Shown here: positions 17,576-26,539 of the stretch, piece by piece
Layout: every line of letters begins with the position of its first letter
Numbering within the stretch: the first letter of the stretch is position 1
Assembly (NCBI RefSeq): GCF_014196525.1
Contig: NZ_JACIDX010000014.1
Span: 1 to 64,000 of the forward strand
Reading direction: 5' to 3'
DNA length: 64,000 nt
From: Novosphingobium sediminicola
GTDB taxonomy: Bacteria > Pseudomonadota > Alphaproteobacteria > Sphingomonadales > Sphingomonadaceae
Translations under genes and position numbers: made by a program
The notes under the pieces: model-generated
Database searches by the model: none
Told to the model about the DNA's origin: nothing
The model's input: the letters and a program-made list of their open reading frames with translations, nothing else

Positions 17576-17589
17576 CGGGTTTAAACCCG
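17576..17589. promoter_or_regulatory. 14-bp perfect palindrome upstream of the response regulator
   Basis: CGGGTTTAAACCCG is a perfect palindrome centred 32 bp before the response regulator ATG. It has no T-run and lies in the 143-bp divergent space shared with the tannase gene, so a binding site is more likely than a terminator. Which protein binds it is unknown. Confidence 0.4.
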
Positions 17590-17614
17590 TGCCCGTATGA
17601 GAGGAGAGCGAAAA

Positions 17615-18193
17615 ATGCGCGTGCTGCTGGTGGATGACCACCCCCTGTTCCGACAGGCGCTGGCGGCCACTGTGCGCCAGATTGCCCCCGAACACAGCAT
17701 CGAACATTACGATACGCTGGGCGAGGCACGCGCGGCATTGGGTGCGGGCGAGGATGCGCTGGTGCTGCTCGACCTGAAATTGCCCGACAGCCATGGGATC
17801 TCCGGCCTGCTGGGATTAAAGGCGCAGGCGCCCGCCGCCACGGTGGCGATTGTTTCGGCCAGCGATGACCATGAAACGGTCCAGACCGCGCAGGCCTGCG
17901 GGGCGTCCGGCTTTATCTCCAAGGCCGTCAGCGTCGAGGAATTGGCCGCCGCGATTGAAACGCTGCTGGCCGGGGCGGAATGGTTCACCGAAACCGGACC
18001 GGACCATGGCCGCGCGCCCCTCACCACGGCGCAGGCGCGCATTGTCGAGGGCGTCCATCGCGGCTTGATGAACAAGCAGATCGCCTATGAAATGGGCATC
18101 AGCGAGGCGACCGTCAAATACCATCTGACCGGGATTTTCCGCAAGATGGGGGTGCAGACGCGGGCGCAATTGCTGACGCTAGCCAGAGATTAG
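17615..18193 (+). CDS. LuxR/FixJ-type response regulator
   Basis: This is a 192-residue two-domain regulator. The receiver has the acidic pair in LLVDDHPLF, the phospho-acceptor in LVLLDLKLPDS, a switch Ser in IVSASDD and the conserved Lys in FISKAV. The C-terminal GerE helix-turn-helix reads LTTAQARIVEGVHRGLMNKQIAYEMGISEATVKYHLTGIF. GAGGAGAG precedes ATG 17615; the in-frame upstream codon at 17597 is disfavoured. Its last 15 nt overlap the end of the convergent hybrid kinase, the natural partner. ErcR/AgmR-like regulators paired with such kinases control alcohol or aromatic oxidation elsewhere; the target here is unknown. Confidence 0.92.
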   Translation: MRVLLVDDHPLFRQALAATVRQIAPEHSIEHYDTLGEARAALGAGEDALVLLDLKLPDSHGISGLLGLKAQAPAATVAIVSASDDHETVQTAQACGASGFISKAVSVEELAAAIETLLAGAEWFTETGPDHGRAPLTTAQARIVEGVHRGLMNKQIAYEMGISEATVKYHLTGIFRKMGVQTRAQLLTLARD

Positions 18194-21100
18194 GCGCTCC
18201 CTCTCGCGGCCCAGCAGGCTGCGCAGGGCGAGAGGCGGCAAGGGCTTGGCCATCAGGTGAATGCCCTCACGCGGCAACGTTTCGGCCCAGCCCGGTTCGG
18301 GCGTGGCGGTCATCAGGATGCGCGCGCCGCAACGATCCGCTATTGCGCGCAACAGGCTCAGCCCATCGCCATCGCTCTCACGCGCGCCCAGCTTGTAATC
18401 GGCAATCGCCACATCCCACCGCCCATCCTGCGGCACGGCGGCAATGCTGGCGCAAGGCGTGACCTGCGCGCCCCAGCGGGCGATCAGTGCGCTGGTTCCG
18501 GCCAGCACATCCTCATCATCGTCAAGGCACAGCACGCTCATCCCGCCAAGGTCAAAGGCGGGCGCGGGCGCGGGGACAAGGCGCGGCGCGGGCGCGGTCA
18601 AAGGCACGCTGACGGCAAAGGTGCTGCCCCGGCCCGGCCGCGAGGCAACCTCGATGCCATGGCCCAGCGCCTGAGCAATACGCGCCACGATGGACAGGCC
18701 CAGCCCCGCGCCCTCGGCCATATCCTGCCCCTGCGCCAGACGGGTGAATTCGCGGAAGGCGGCTGGCAATTGTTCATCGGCAATGCCAACCCCGCTGTCG
18801 CGCACCTCCAGCCGCAGATGATCGGCCCGCACCCGCGCCAGCACGACGACCCGGCCATGGGGCGTATAGCGCAGCGCATTGACGATCAGATTTTGCAGGA
18901 TCGAGCGCAGCAGATCGCGGTCGGTCCTGATCCAGCGCGCGGTGGGCAGGATCACCAGTTGCAAATGGCGCGCCTTGGCCATCGGCTCGAATTCATCGCC
19001 CAGCGAGAGCAGCAAGGCCCCGGCATCGACCGGCTGGGGCTGGGGTTTTAACGCACCCAGTTCGAGTTGCGAGAGCTTGAGCAGGGCATGGAGCAGGCGA
19101 TGCGCGCCCTCGACCGCCTGATCGGCCTTGGTCAGCAGGTCGCGCTGCTCTGGATCATCCGCCGAGAGCAGAGCATTGCCGATGAACAGGCGCGCGGCAT
19201 GCATCGGTTGCACCAGATCATGGCTGGCCGCCGCGACAAAGCGCCTTTGCGAGCCGGAAGCCTGTTCAGCCTGACGGCGTGCTTCATTCAGCGCGGCGGT
19301 GCGCTCCTCGACCCGGCTTTCCAGCATCTGTTCGGCCTGTTTCTGCTCGGTAATATCGGTCAGGATCAGCAGGTAGTCCCCCCCCGCCAGCGCCCGCCCG
19401 GCAAGGCTGACCACGCGCCCGTCGTTCAGGGCCAGTTCCTGCGCCAGCGCTTTGCCGGTGGCCTGCGCCGCGCGCCATCCGGTGGCCGCCATCGCCGCCT
19501 CGCCTGCCTGCGCCAGCGCATCCTCCAGCGAGCGGCCCATATGCAGCCCCTGATGGTTCATCCCCTGCCCCGTCAGCCCCAGCAGCGCGAAGAAACGCGC
19601 ATTCCACGCCACCACCAGCGCCTCGTCATCGACCACGCAAACCCCTTGGGGCAGGCTTTCCAGCGTGGTCTGCAACAATTCACGGCTGAAATGGACGGCA
19701 TGGCCCGCCTCGTCCAGCAGGCGCCCGATCTCGGTCGCATCCCTCTCGCCCGAGGCCAGCGCGATGGCCACCACATTACGCGCCGAGGACGCCCCGATCA
19801 CGCCCGCCAGTACCCTTTCGGCCGCGCGCACCATATTGGGCGAGACGGGCTGATCGTCGCCTATCGCGCCGCGCCGCGCGGCCATGGCAATGTCCAGCAC
19901 CGCGCGCCCCGCCTCCTCCTCGCCCAGAAATTGCCGGAGCAGGCGGCGCAGATCGCCAAGGCTGGCATCAATCGCCAGACGCCCCGAATCGCGAGCAGGA
20001 TCGGCGGCGGCGACAAAACTGCTCGCCTGAATCAGGTCGATCAGGCGCGGGCGGGCCAGCAGCGAAAAGCCGACATAACAGGCGATATTGACCACCAGAC
20101 TGAGCAGGATGGCCCAGCGCGCCAGCCCGCCTCGCAGCGCCATCCAAACGTCCGCCCCCATATCGGGCGCGGCAAAGAATGCGGGCGCCGCAATCGCCAC
20201 CGCCCAGACCGCCACCCCCGCGCATACCCCCGCCAGCGCGCCATGAGCATGGCCGCGCCGCCAGTAAATCCCCCCGATCAGCGGCGGCACCAATTGCGCA
20301 AACGCGGTCAGCGCGGTCAGGCCCAGTTCGGTCGGCCCCTCGATGCTCTTGACCCCGATGTAATAGGCCCACGCCAGCAGCGCGACCGCCACCACCGTAA
20401 TGCGCCGCACCAGCAGGATCTCGCCCCCCACGCCGTCATGATCGGGCCGCATCAGCAATCTTTCGCGCAGCCGCCCATGCAGCAGCGGCAGCACGATCTC
20501 ATTGGACACCATCGCCGAAATCGCGGTCAGTTCGACCACCACCATCGCCCCGCCCGCCGACACCCCGCCCAGCCATGCCAAGAGCGCAATGCCGTAATCC
20601 CCCCGCGCGGCGGGCATGGCCAACATTTGCAGATAGGGGCTGACCCCACCCACGCCCAGCCCGCCGCGAATGCCCCCCGCGATCACCATCGTGGCCAGCA
20701 CCCAAAGGCCGAAATAGGCCGGAACGCTCCAGCGCGCGCCGGCAATATCCTCGGTACGCTCCAGCGCGACAAAGCCGAGGTGGAACTGGCGCGGCAGGGT
20801 GAAGCTGGTGACGGTGCACAGGAAGGTGAGGATGAGGAAGGTGGAAAGCGAGCCGCCCTGAAAAGGAGGGAGATGCGCAAGAGGCCGCATCCCGCCCAAT
20901 GACCACAGGCAGAAACCGGCCACCGCCAGCAGGCCCGAGAGCTTCACCAGCGATTCCACCGCGATCATGCTGACGAACCCGCGCGCATGGCGCGTCAGAT
21001 TGGGCGAGCGCGTGCCGAACACAATCGTCATCGCCACCAGCGCCAGAAACAGCGGCCATGCCGTCACGCTGGCCGTTTCCTCACGCCCCGCGGCATAGGC

Positions 21101-21526
21101 CCAGACCTGGCGCAAAACCGCCAGTTGCAACGCAATATAGGGCAGCGTGCCCACCGTCGCCACCAGCGTGACGACAATGCCCAGCGGGCGACTCTTGCCA
21201 AAGCGCGCGGCGAGGAAATCGGCCAGCGAGCCGACATTCTCCTGTTTCGCCAGCACCGCGATCCGGCGCCACACCGGCGCAAACACCGTCAGCGCCAGCA
21301 CCGGCCCCAACGCATTGGCGACGAACAGCCAACTGCCCCCGCTGGCATCGCCCACCGCGCCGAAATAGGTCCATGCCGAACACAGCGTGGCCAGCGAGAG
21401 GCCATAGCGCAGGCCCCGCCAGCGGCGATCATCACGCCCCGAAACCCGGTCCGCCCGCCAGCCCACCCAGGCCAGCGCGCCCAGATACAGCATAACCGCC
21501 AGAACCAGCACCCGCGCGCCAAGCAT
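18179..21526 (-). CDS. Hybrid histidine kinase with sodium/solute-symporter sensor domain
   Basis: The 1115-residue protein combines an N-terminal SSF-transporter-like membrane domain of about 12-13 segments (residues 1 to about 490), a PAS region (LESLPQGVCVVDDEALVVAWNARFF) and a short coiled linker. It continues with HisKA (AAASHDLVQPMHAARLF), HATPase (NLIVNALRY, DSGVGIADEQL, GAGLGLSIVARI) and a C-terminal receiver (CLDDDEDVLAG, ADYKL, Lys in LMAKPLP). This architecture occurs in the NahK/ErcS group. GGGGAGGGG lies before ATG 21526. It may sense a solute by binding or transporting it, then signal to the overlapping response regulator. Confidence 0.93.
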   Translation of the reverse strand: MLGARVLVLAVMLYLGALAWVGWRADRVSGRDDRRWRGLRYGLSLATLCSAWTYFGAVGDASGGSWLFVANALGPVLALTVFAPVWRRIAVLAKQENVGSLADFLAARFGKSRPLGIVVTLVATVGTLPYIALQLAVLRQVWAYAAGREETASVTAWPLFLALVAMTIVFGTRSPNLTRHARGFVSMIAVESLVKLSGLLAVAGFCLWSLGGMRPLAHLPPFQGGSLSTFLILTFLCTVTSFTLPRQFHLGFVALERTEDIAGARWSVPAYFGLWVLATMVIAGGIRGGLGVGGVSPYLQMLAMPAARGDYGIALLAWLGGVSAGGAMVVVELTAISAMVSNEIVLPLLHGRLRERLLMRPDHDGVGGEILLVRRITVVAVALLAWAYYIGVKSIEGPTELGLTALTAFAQLVPPLIGGIYWRRGHAHGALAGVCAGVAVWAVAIAAPAFFAAPDMGADVWMALRGGLARWAILLSLVVNIACYVGFSLLARPRLIDLIQASSFVAAADPARDSGRLAIDASLGDLRRLLRQFLGEEEAGRAVLDIAMAARRGAIGDDQPVSPNMVRAAERVLAGVIGASSARNVVAIALASGERDATEIGRLLDEAGHAVHFSRELLQTTLESLPQGVCVVDDEALVVAWNARFFALLGLTGQGMNHQGLHMGRSLEDALAQAGEAAMAATGWRAAQATGKALAQELALNDGRVVSLAGRALAGGDYLLILTDITEQKQAEQMLESRVEERTAALNEARRQAEQASGSQRRFVAAASHDLVQPMHAARLFIGNALLSADDPEQRDLLTKADQAVEGAHRLLHALLKLSQLELGALKPQPQPVDAGALLLSLGDEFEPMAKARHLQLVILPTARWIRTDRDLLRSILQNLIVNALRYTPHGRVVVLARVRADHLRLEVRDSGVGIADEQLPAAFREFTRLAQGQDMAEGAGLGLSIVARIAQALGHGIEVASRPGRGSTFAVSVPLTAPAPRLVPAPAPAFDLGGMSVLCLDDDEDVLAGTSALIARWGAQVTPCASIAAVPQDGRWDVAIADYKLGARESDGDGLSLLRAIADRCGARILMTATPEPGWAETLPREGIHLMAKPLPPLALRSLLGRERERLISG

Positions 21527-21583
21527 GGCCCCTCCCCTTTTCCGGGGCCGGTCATGCCATGGCGGTGCGGCGCTGGCTATCGG

Positions 21584-22618
21584 TCATGTGCGCAGCGCGA
21601 CCAGACAGAGCAGTTGAAACAGCATCTGGGCGCCCGCCTGCGCGGTGATCGTGCCGGGGTCATATTCGGGCGCCACCTCGACCACATCGCCGCCGATGAT
21701 GTCGATGCCCGCCAGCCCGCGCAGGATCGCAATCGCCTCTCGCGTGGAAAGGCCGCCCACCTCGGGCGTGCCGGTGCCCGGCGCAAAGGCAGGATCGAGC
21801 GCATCCACGTCAAAGCTGACATAGGTCGGCCCGTCGCCCACCACCTCGCGCGCCTTGGCGATGACCCAGTCGATGCCGCGTTGCTGCACTTCCTCGGCAT
21901 GGATCACGGTCATCCCGCTGGCATGGGAAAATTCCCACAGATAGGCCGCCCCGCCGCGAATGCCGATCTGGACACAGCGGCGCGGGTCCAGCACACCCGC
22001 CAGCACTGCCTCGCGAAAGGGCGCACTGTGGTGAAAGCGCGAGCCTTCGCACATGCCGCCCGTATCGCAATGGGCGTCGATCTGGACCATGCCCATCGGC
22101 CCGCTGCGTTCGGCCAGCCCCTTCATGATCGAGCCGGTGATCGAATGATCGCCCCCCACCGACAGCGGCACCGCCCGCGTGCGCGCGATCATGCGATAGG
22201 CCGCCTCGATATCGGCATGGCATCCGGCCAGATCATAGCGGCTGTTCATCGGCACATCGCCCAGATCGGCCACGCGCAGCATGTTCATCGGCGCGATGCG
22301 CAAGGCATGTTCATAAGGCCCGATCCGGTCCACCGCCCGCAAGGCGCGCGGGCCATAGCGCGCGCCGGGCCGGTTGGTCACGCCCAGATCCATCGGCACC
22401 CCGATCAGCGCCACATCCAGCCCGCGCAGCAATTCATAATTCAGCCCGCCCGGCATATAGGGCGCGCCCAGCAGCGTCGAAGGATTGGCAAAGGGCCACT
22501 GGCGCTTGTCGCCATCCTTGAAATTCAGCCCGGCCACTTCGCGCAAATGGGGGTCATGCATATCGCCCCCGCCGGCCCCGGCGTATAACCGGCGCAGTTC
22601 ATCCAGATCGAATGGCAT
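21584..22618 (-). CDS. Ureohydrolase (agmatinase / guanidino-acid hydrolase family)
   Basis: The 344-residue enzyme shows the binuclear-manganese motifs of the arginase superfamily: SVGGDHSITG, QIDAHCDTG and SFDVDALDPAFAPGTGTPEVGG. The substrate loop reads SRFHHSAPFREAV instead of the usual HGTPF of agmatinases, so another guanidino compound (guanidinobutyrate or guanidinopropionate) is possible. It would hydrolyse the guanidino group to urea plus an amine in the cytoplasm. AGGGGTG precedes ATG 22618. It is transcribed in the same direction as the MarR gene 84 nt upstream, which may regulate it. Confidence 0.87.
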   Translation of the reverse strand: MPFDLDELRRLYAGAGGGDMHDPHLREVAGLNFKDGDKRQWPFANPSTLLGAPYMPGGLNYELLRGLDVALIGVPMDLGVTNRPGARYGPRALRAVDRIGPYEHALRIAPMNMLRVADLGDVPMNSRYDLAGCHADIEAAYRMIARTRAVPLSVGGDHSITGSIMKGLAERSGPMGMVQIDAHCDTGGMCEGSRFHHSAPFREAVLAGVLDPRRCVQIGIRGGAAYLWEFSHASGMTVIHAEEVQQRGIDWVIAKAREVVGDGPTYVSFDVDALDPAFAPGTGTPEVGGLSTREAIAILRGLAGIDIIGGDVVEVAPEYDPGTITAQAGAQMLFQLLCLVALRT

Positions 22619-22702
22619 CGTTTTTCACCCCTGCTTTTTATGGTGCAGAGATGAGCGCGCAGACACGGGCGCGGCAATCGCGCAAATGGCGTATTAGGCG
22701 GC

Positions 22703-23227
22703 TTAGCCCAGCTTGCGCCCGGCCTGAATCTTTTGCAGCAGTTCCAGCGCCATGCCCATTTCCGCCTCGGTCAGCACCCCCGCAAAGGCGTTCTCGATGG
22801 GCACCACCACCTTTTGCGCCTCGACCAAGGCGACCTTGCCCGCCTCGGTGATGAACAGGCCCTGCGCGCGCCGGTCGCTCTCGATGCTTTCCAGCACCAG
22901 CAGGTTCTTGCGCGTCAGGCTGGCGATCATCTGGTGGATGGTGGCGCGGCGCATGCGGAACAGGCGGGCAAGCTGGGATTGCGTGACGCCCGGATTGGCC
23001 TGAACCAGCCAGAGGATCGAGGTCTGTTTCGGCGTCAGATCCATCAGCCGCAGCGCCGGATCAAGATCGAACGAAAGCGCCGCATAGGCAATGCCCAGAT
23101 TGAAACCCAGCAGGCTTTCCAGCCCCGCCGTATTGATCGCGCCCGCCAGCCCGTCGGTTTCGGGCACTTCGATTTCGGCAACATCGGCATCGTTCAATCG
23201 GCGGCGAGGAGCGCGAGAATCGAGCAC
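22703..23227 (-). CDS. MarR-family transcriptional regulator (GTG start)
   Basis: The 174-residue protein has a winged helix (TPKQTSILWLVQANPGVTQSQLARLFRMRRATIHQMIASLTRKNLL and SDRRAQGLFITEAGK). I place the start at GTG 23227, preceded at a slightly long distance by AGAAAGG. An in-frame ATG at 23344 would make the promoter and operator (23264-23300) coding and adds a Cys/Trp-rich stretch unlike the family. The inverted repeat over the -10 box suggests autorepression. The neighbouring ureohydrolase is the likeliest target; the ligand is unknown. Confidence 0.85.
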   Translation of the reverse strand: MLDSRAPRRRLNDADVAEIEVPETDGLAGAINTAGLESLLGFNLGIAYAALSFDLDPALRLMDLTPKQTSILWLVQANPGVTQSQLARLFRMRRATIHQMIASLTRKNLLVLESIESDRRAQGLFITEAGKVALVEAQKVVVPIENAFAGVLTEAEMGMALELLQKIQAGRKLG

Positions 23228-23263
23228 GGGCGGGGGAACCTTTCTGGGTGGTAGTGCCAATGA

Positions 23264-23300
23264 CTGTATGGAATATATACAGATTGGGCGCCATTGCCAA
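23264..23300 (-). promoter_or_regulatory. Sigma-70-like promoter overlapped by an inverted repeat (MarR autoregulation)
   Basis: On the minus strand TTGGCA (23295-23300) and TATATT (23272-23277) are separated by exactly 17 bp. CTGTAT (23264-23269) and ATACAG (23277-23282) form 6-bp arms around 7 bp and straddle the -10 box. Transcription from here would start about 35-40 nt before the GTG of the MarR gene. Confidence 0.65.
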
Positions 23301-23444
23301 TTTGTGCAGTTGCACGCAAGGCTTTGCGCCGATTTTGCGCCCATTTTGCAGATGCAAAAGACGCACAGAGCCTTGCGGTTTGCGCGGAGTTTTCACCCAA
23401 TTGGTCCGATCAGGACAAAAAGCCGATGCTTTTCAAAGCGTCCT

Positions 23445-24974
23445 TCAGCGCGGCAACTGCAATCGATAACTGAGGCTAACCTTGCCCCCCGCCGGGATCG
23501 TCACCGCCCAAAGCGGATGTCCGTCCTGCTGCCCCAGCTTGACCGAGGCCGAAACCACCCGCGCGCCGTCGGGCAGCAGTTGCTGCGATTCGAAATGCAC
23601 CGGCCAGCGGTTGGCATTGCGCGCCGTAGCGGTGATCGCCTCCTCGCGATCATTGATCCGCCGCGTCCTGCTTTCCAGCCGCACCTGCGGCGAGGCGCCG
23701 ATCTCGATATTGGCCGTCTCGCCCACGGCCTTGTCCGCCATCGCGCCCTCGCCCACCGGCAGCGCCGCCGCGCCCACCTGCTGCACCACCGCCACCCCGC
23801 CAGCGGGCAGCGCAAGGCCCAGCCCGTCGACCTTGCGGTTGGCCATGCGCAGCCTGATCCGCGCCCGCTGGCTCTCGCCATCCTGCGCCGCCACATCGAC
23901 GTCCGCGCGGTGGATCAGCCCCAGTTTCACCCGCCGCGCCGCCATCAGCGCCACCTGCTTTTGCCCATGGGCCGCCACATTGGTGGGCATAGGCACGCGA
24001 TAGAGGCGCAGATCGCCCAGCACTTCTTCCTTCACCACCACCGGGGCCATGCGCTTGCGCGCCGTGACCACCACATCGGCCATCATCGCCACCACCGGCG
24101 CGGGCGGGGCAGGAGGCACCGCAAAGACCGGCATGGCCTCACCGCCAAAGGGCGCCTGCACCGGCGAAAGCTGGCAATGCAGCACCAGTTCCTGCGTTTG
24201 GGCAGGCTCCTCGCGGCTTTGCTCGAATTTGGGCTTGCCGCCCACCACGGCGGCCTGCGCCTGCGCAAATCCGGTGGTGTCGCCATTGGCCAGCGTGACC
24301 CAAGCCGTCATCTCTGCAGCCTGCGCGCCAGGGGCCAGTTTGACGACATAATGCGCCTGCCAGTCGAAGCCCCATGCCAGATAGGTCAGCCTCACCCGCG
24401 CCTTTTGCGCCGAGGCCGCATGGGTGGCGATGGACAGCGTGGGCCGCGCGTTCAGCCCCTCGGGCAGGCCATCATAGGCGATGGCATCTTTCAGTCCGCC
24501 GCAGCTGGCGATCTCAAAACCCGCCCTGGTCTGGACAATCGCCGCGCCGTCGGGGGCGGATCGGATGATCGCCTCCTCCTCACGGGTGTGCCCCTTGGCG
24601 TCGGTGCGGCGCAGCGTGACCGGGCGGCCAAAGACACGCGCGTAAAGATTGCGCGGTGAGAGCAGCTCGGCATCGAGGTTCTTTTCCGAAACCCCCGCGC
24701 CCAGCCCTTCGACCAGCGCGGTTTCGGCCATCATGCCCGCCGCCACGCCCTCGAAACGGATCGTGGCATCGCCCGCCGGGATCGCCACCTCGCGCTCTTC
24801 GGAAATCAGCGCATAACCGCGCAGCCACGCCGGGTCGATCGCCTGCCCCGCATCACGGTCGGGCGCGCGATAGATGGTCACCGCCACTTTCGTCGGGGCG
24901 GGTGATGTCACCATCTGTTGCGCCTGAATGGGCGCGGCGGCCATCAGGGCCGCGCCCAGCACGATCCGCCGCAC
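23445..24974 (-). CDS. DUF4139-family secreted protein, second copy
   Basis: The 509-residue protein has a signal peptide (MRRIVLGAALMAAAPIQAQ) if translation starts at GTG 24974. TTG 24980, overlapping the upstream stop (TTGA), is the alternative. The N-terminal half (VAVTIYRAPDRDAG...AIPAGDATIRFEGVAAGM) and the C-terminal beta-rich half (LSYRLQLPR end) match the neighbouring DUF4139 protein, so the two are probably paralogues. A proline-rich linker is followed by DVVVTARKR (residues 300-308), which looks like a sphingomonad TonB box. A periplasmic location is likely; function is unknown. Confidence 0.75.
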   Translation of the reverse strand: MRRIVLGAALMAAAPIQAQQMVTSPAPTKVAVTIYRAPDRDAGQAIDPAWLRGYALISEEREVAIPAGDATIRFEGVAAGMMAETALVEGLGAGVSEKNLDAELLSPRNLYARVFGRPVTLRRTDAKGHTREEEAIIRSAPDGAAIVQTRAGFEIASCGGLKDAIAYDGLPEGLNARPTLSIATHAASAQKARVRLTYLAWGFDWQAHYVVKLAPGAQAAEMTAWVTLANGDTTGFAQAQAAVVGGKPKFEQSREEPAQTQELVLHCQLSPVQAPFGGEAMPVFAVPPAPPAPVVAMMADVVVTARKRMAPVVVKEEVLGDLRLYRVPMPTNVAAHGQKQVALMAARRVKLGLIHRADVDVAAQDGESQRARIRLRMANRKVDGLGLALPAGGVAVVQQVGAAALPVGEGAMADKAVGETANIEIGASPQVRLESRTRRINDREEAITATARNANRWPVHFESQQLLPDGARVVSASVKLGQQDGHPLWAVTIPAGGKVSLSYRLQLPR

Positions 24975-24976
24975 GA

Positions 24977-26461
24977 TCAATACCGTGCGTCGATCTGCGC
25001 GGTCAGATTGACCGAGCCTTGCGCGGGGATGGTGATCTTCCACACGCGCTCGTCGGCATTGCGCTGCTCGCCCTTGGCGCTTTCGGCCGAAATGCGCGTG
25101 TCATGCCATCCGCGATCAAGTCCGGCCTGCACCACCTCGACCGTCACCGGCACGCTGCGCGCATTGGTCAGGCGATAGGCCATATGGGTGCGCCAATACG
25201 TCTTGGGCGCGTCCATCGAAACGATCTGGCTCTGGCCATCGCGGGTGATGCGATATTGGGCCACGCGCTCCCATTCGGCGGTGTCGATCTTCTCGCGCTT
25301 TTCCACCGTGGGCTGGATCTTCACGTCAAACGCATCGCCGGTTTTCAGCGCGAGGGTCGATCCCATCGGCGTGTGGCCGATATTATCCTCGCCCACGAAT
25401 TGCGGCGCGCCGGACGCATCGCGCATATAGACCCGCACCGTGCCTGCGGGCAGCGCATCGCCCAATCCGCCCTCACGCGCATTGGAAAAATTGATGACGC
25501 TGGCAAAGCTCTGCGCCTCGTCATTGGTGGAAAGCCAGGCGTTGCGATACCAATAGGACTTGGTCGCGCTCGCCCCCTTCACGTCCAGAAAGCTGACCTG
25601 CTTTTGCTGCGCCTGCGCCAGCGTGGTGGGATTGGCGATGGGGTAGAGGTAGAAATCGCCCACCTGCTCGCGCGCTGCGGCCTGCGTGCCGACGATGCCC
25701 ACGGGCCGGGCCGGGCGAAAACGGGGCTGCGGCGCGCCGTCGCCCACCGCGCCCGCCACCAGCAGCAATTTCGCCGCCGGATAGGTCGTGCCGCTGGTGT
25801 TGTTCAGCGTGACCCAGCCCTGCACATCCAGCTTGCCCGCCTTTTCATCGAACATGGCGACATAATCGGCCTTCCAACTGAACCCGCGCGAGAGATAAGA
25901 CAGCGCCACCGGCCTCCTGCCCGCCTGCGCCGCATCCAGCGTGACCGAGAGCGTGGGCCGCGCCTTGAGGCCCTCGGGCAACTGGTCGAACACGAGGCGC
26001 GCATCCATATCGCCCAGCACCTCGATCCGGTTGCCGATCTGGACCAGCGTGCCGTTGTTGTTGGCAAGGATCGTGCCGCGCTCGGTGGTTTCCACGCCCG
26101 TGGCGCGGTTGGTGCGGATGATCGTCACCGCCTGCCCTACGCCTTTGTCCACCAGCCTTTCCGGGCTGAGCAGATCGTAATCGAAATTCTGTTCGACCAC
26201 GCCTGCGCCCGGCGCGGCAATCGTCACCGTTTCGGGCCGGATCTGGGCCGAAACATCGGCAAATTCGGTCAAGGCCCGCCCCTTGGGCAAATCCAATTGC
26301 CGCACATCCTGAACCAGCGCCAGATCATTGTTATAAATCGTGATCGCCACCTGACCCTGCGCGCTGGCCGGGGCCGCATGGGCGACGGTGCCCCATGCCC
26401 CTGCGCCACAAGTCATCGCGCCCAACAACAAAGGCGCCCAATTTGCCGCTTGCCGCTTCAT
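24977..26461 (-). CDS. DUF4139-family secreted protein, first copy
   Basis: The 494-residue protein has a signal peptide (MKRQAANWAPLLLGAMTCG...VAHA) and then the family's typical start, VAITIYNNDLALVQDVRQLDLPKG. The central section WKADYVAMFDEKAGKLDVQGWVTLNN and the end YRLTNARSVPVTVEVV...NLTAQIDARY complete the DUF4139 layout. ATG 26461 is chosen because it gives a clean signal peptide and has AAGGGG about 11 nt upstream; ATG 26485 is possible. Its stop is adjacent to the start of the second copy, indicating one transcript. DUF4139 proteins have no established biochemical role that I can assign. Confidence 0.8.
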   Translation of the reverse strand: MKRQAANWAPLLLGAMTCGAGAWGTVAHAAPASAQGQVAITIYNNDLALVQDVRQLDLPKGRALTEFADVSAQIRPETVTIAAPGAGVVEQNFDYDLLSPERLVDKGVGQAVTIIRTNRATGVETTERGTILANNNGTLVQIGNRIEVLGDMDARLVFDQLPEGLKARPTLSVTLDAAQAGRRPVALSYLSRGFSWKADYVAMFDEKAGKLDVQGWVTLNNTSGTTYPAAKLLLVAGAVGDGAPQPRFRPARPVGIVGTQAAAREQVGDFYLYPIANPTTLAQAQQKQVSFLDVKGASATKSYWYRNAWLSTNDEAQSFASVINFSNAREGGLGDALPAGTVRVYMRDASGAPQFVGEDNIGHTPMGSTLALKTGDAFDVKIQPTVEKREKIDTAEWERVAQYRITRDGQSQIVSMDAPKTYWRTHMAYRLTNARSVPVTVEVVQAGLDRGWHDTRISAESAKGEQRNADERVWKITIPAQGSVNLTAQIDARY

Positions 26462-26539
26462 CTTTGCATCGCCCCTTATCGCCATAATCTATGTGCCAAG
26501 TTAGCTTGACCTTTACTGCTGCCATAGCATGATGATTTT

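Noticed and set aside
19067..20902. 611-codon plus-strand frame opposite the hybrid kinase
   Set aside because: Antisense shadow with Arg/Gln/His bias; the kinase frame has all expected motifs.
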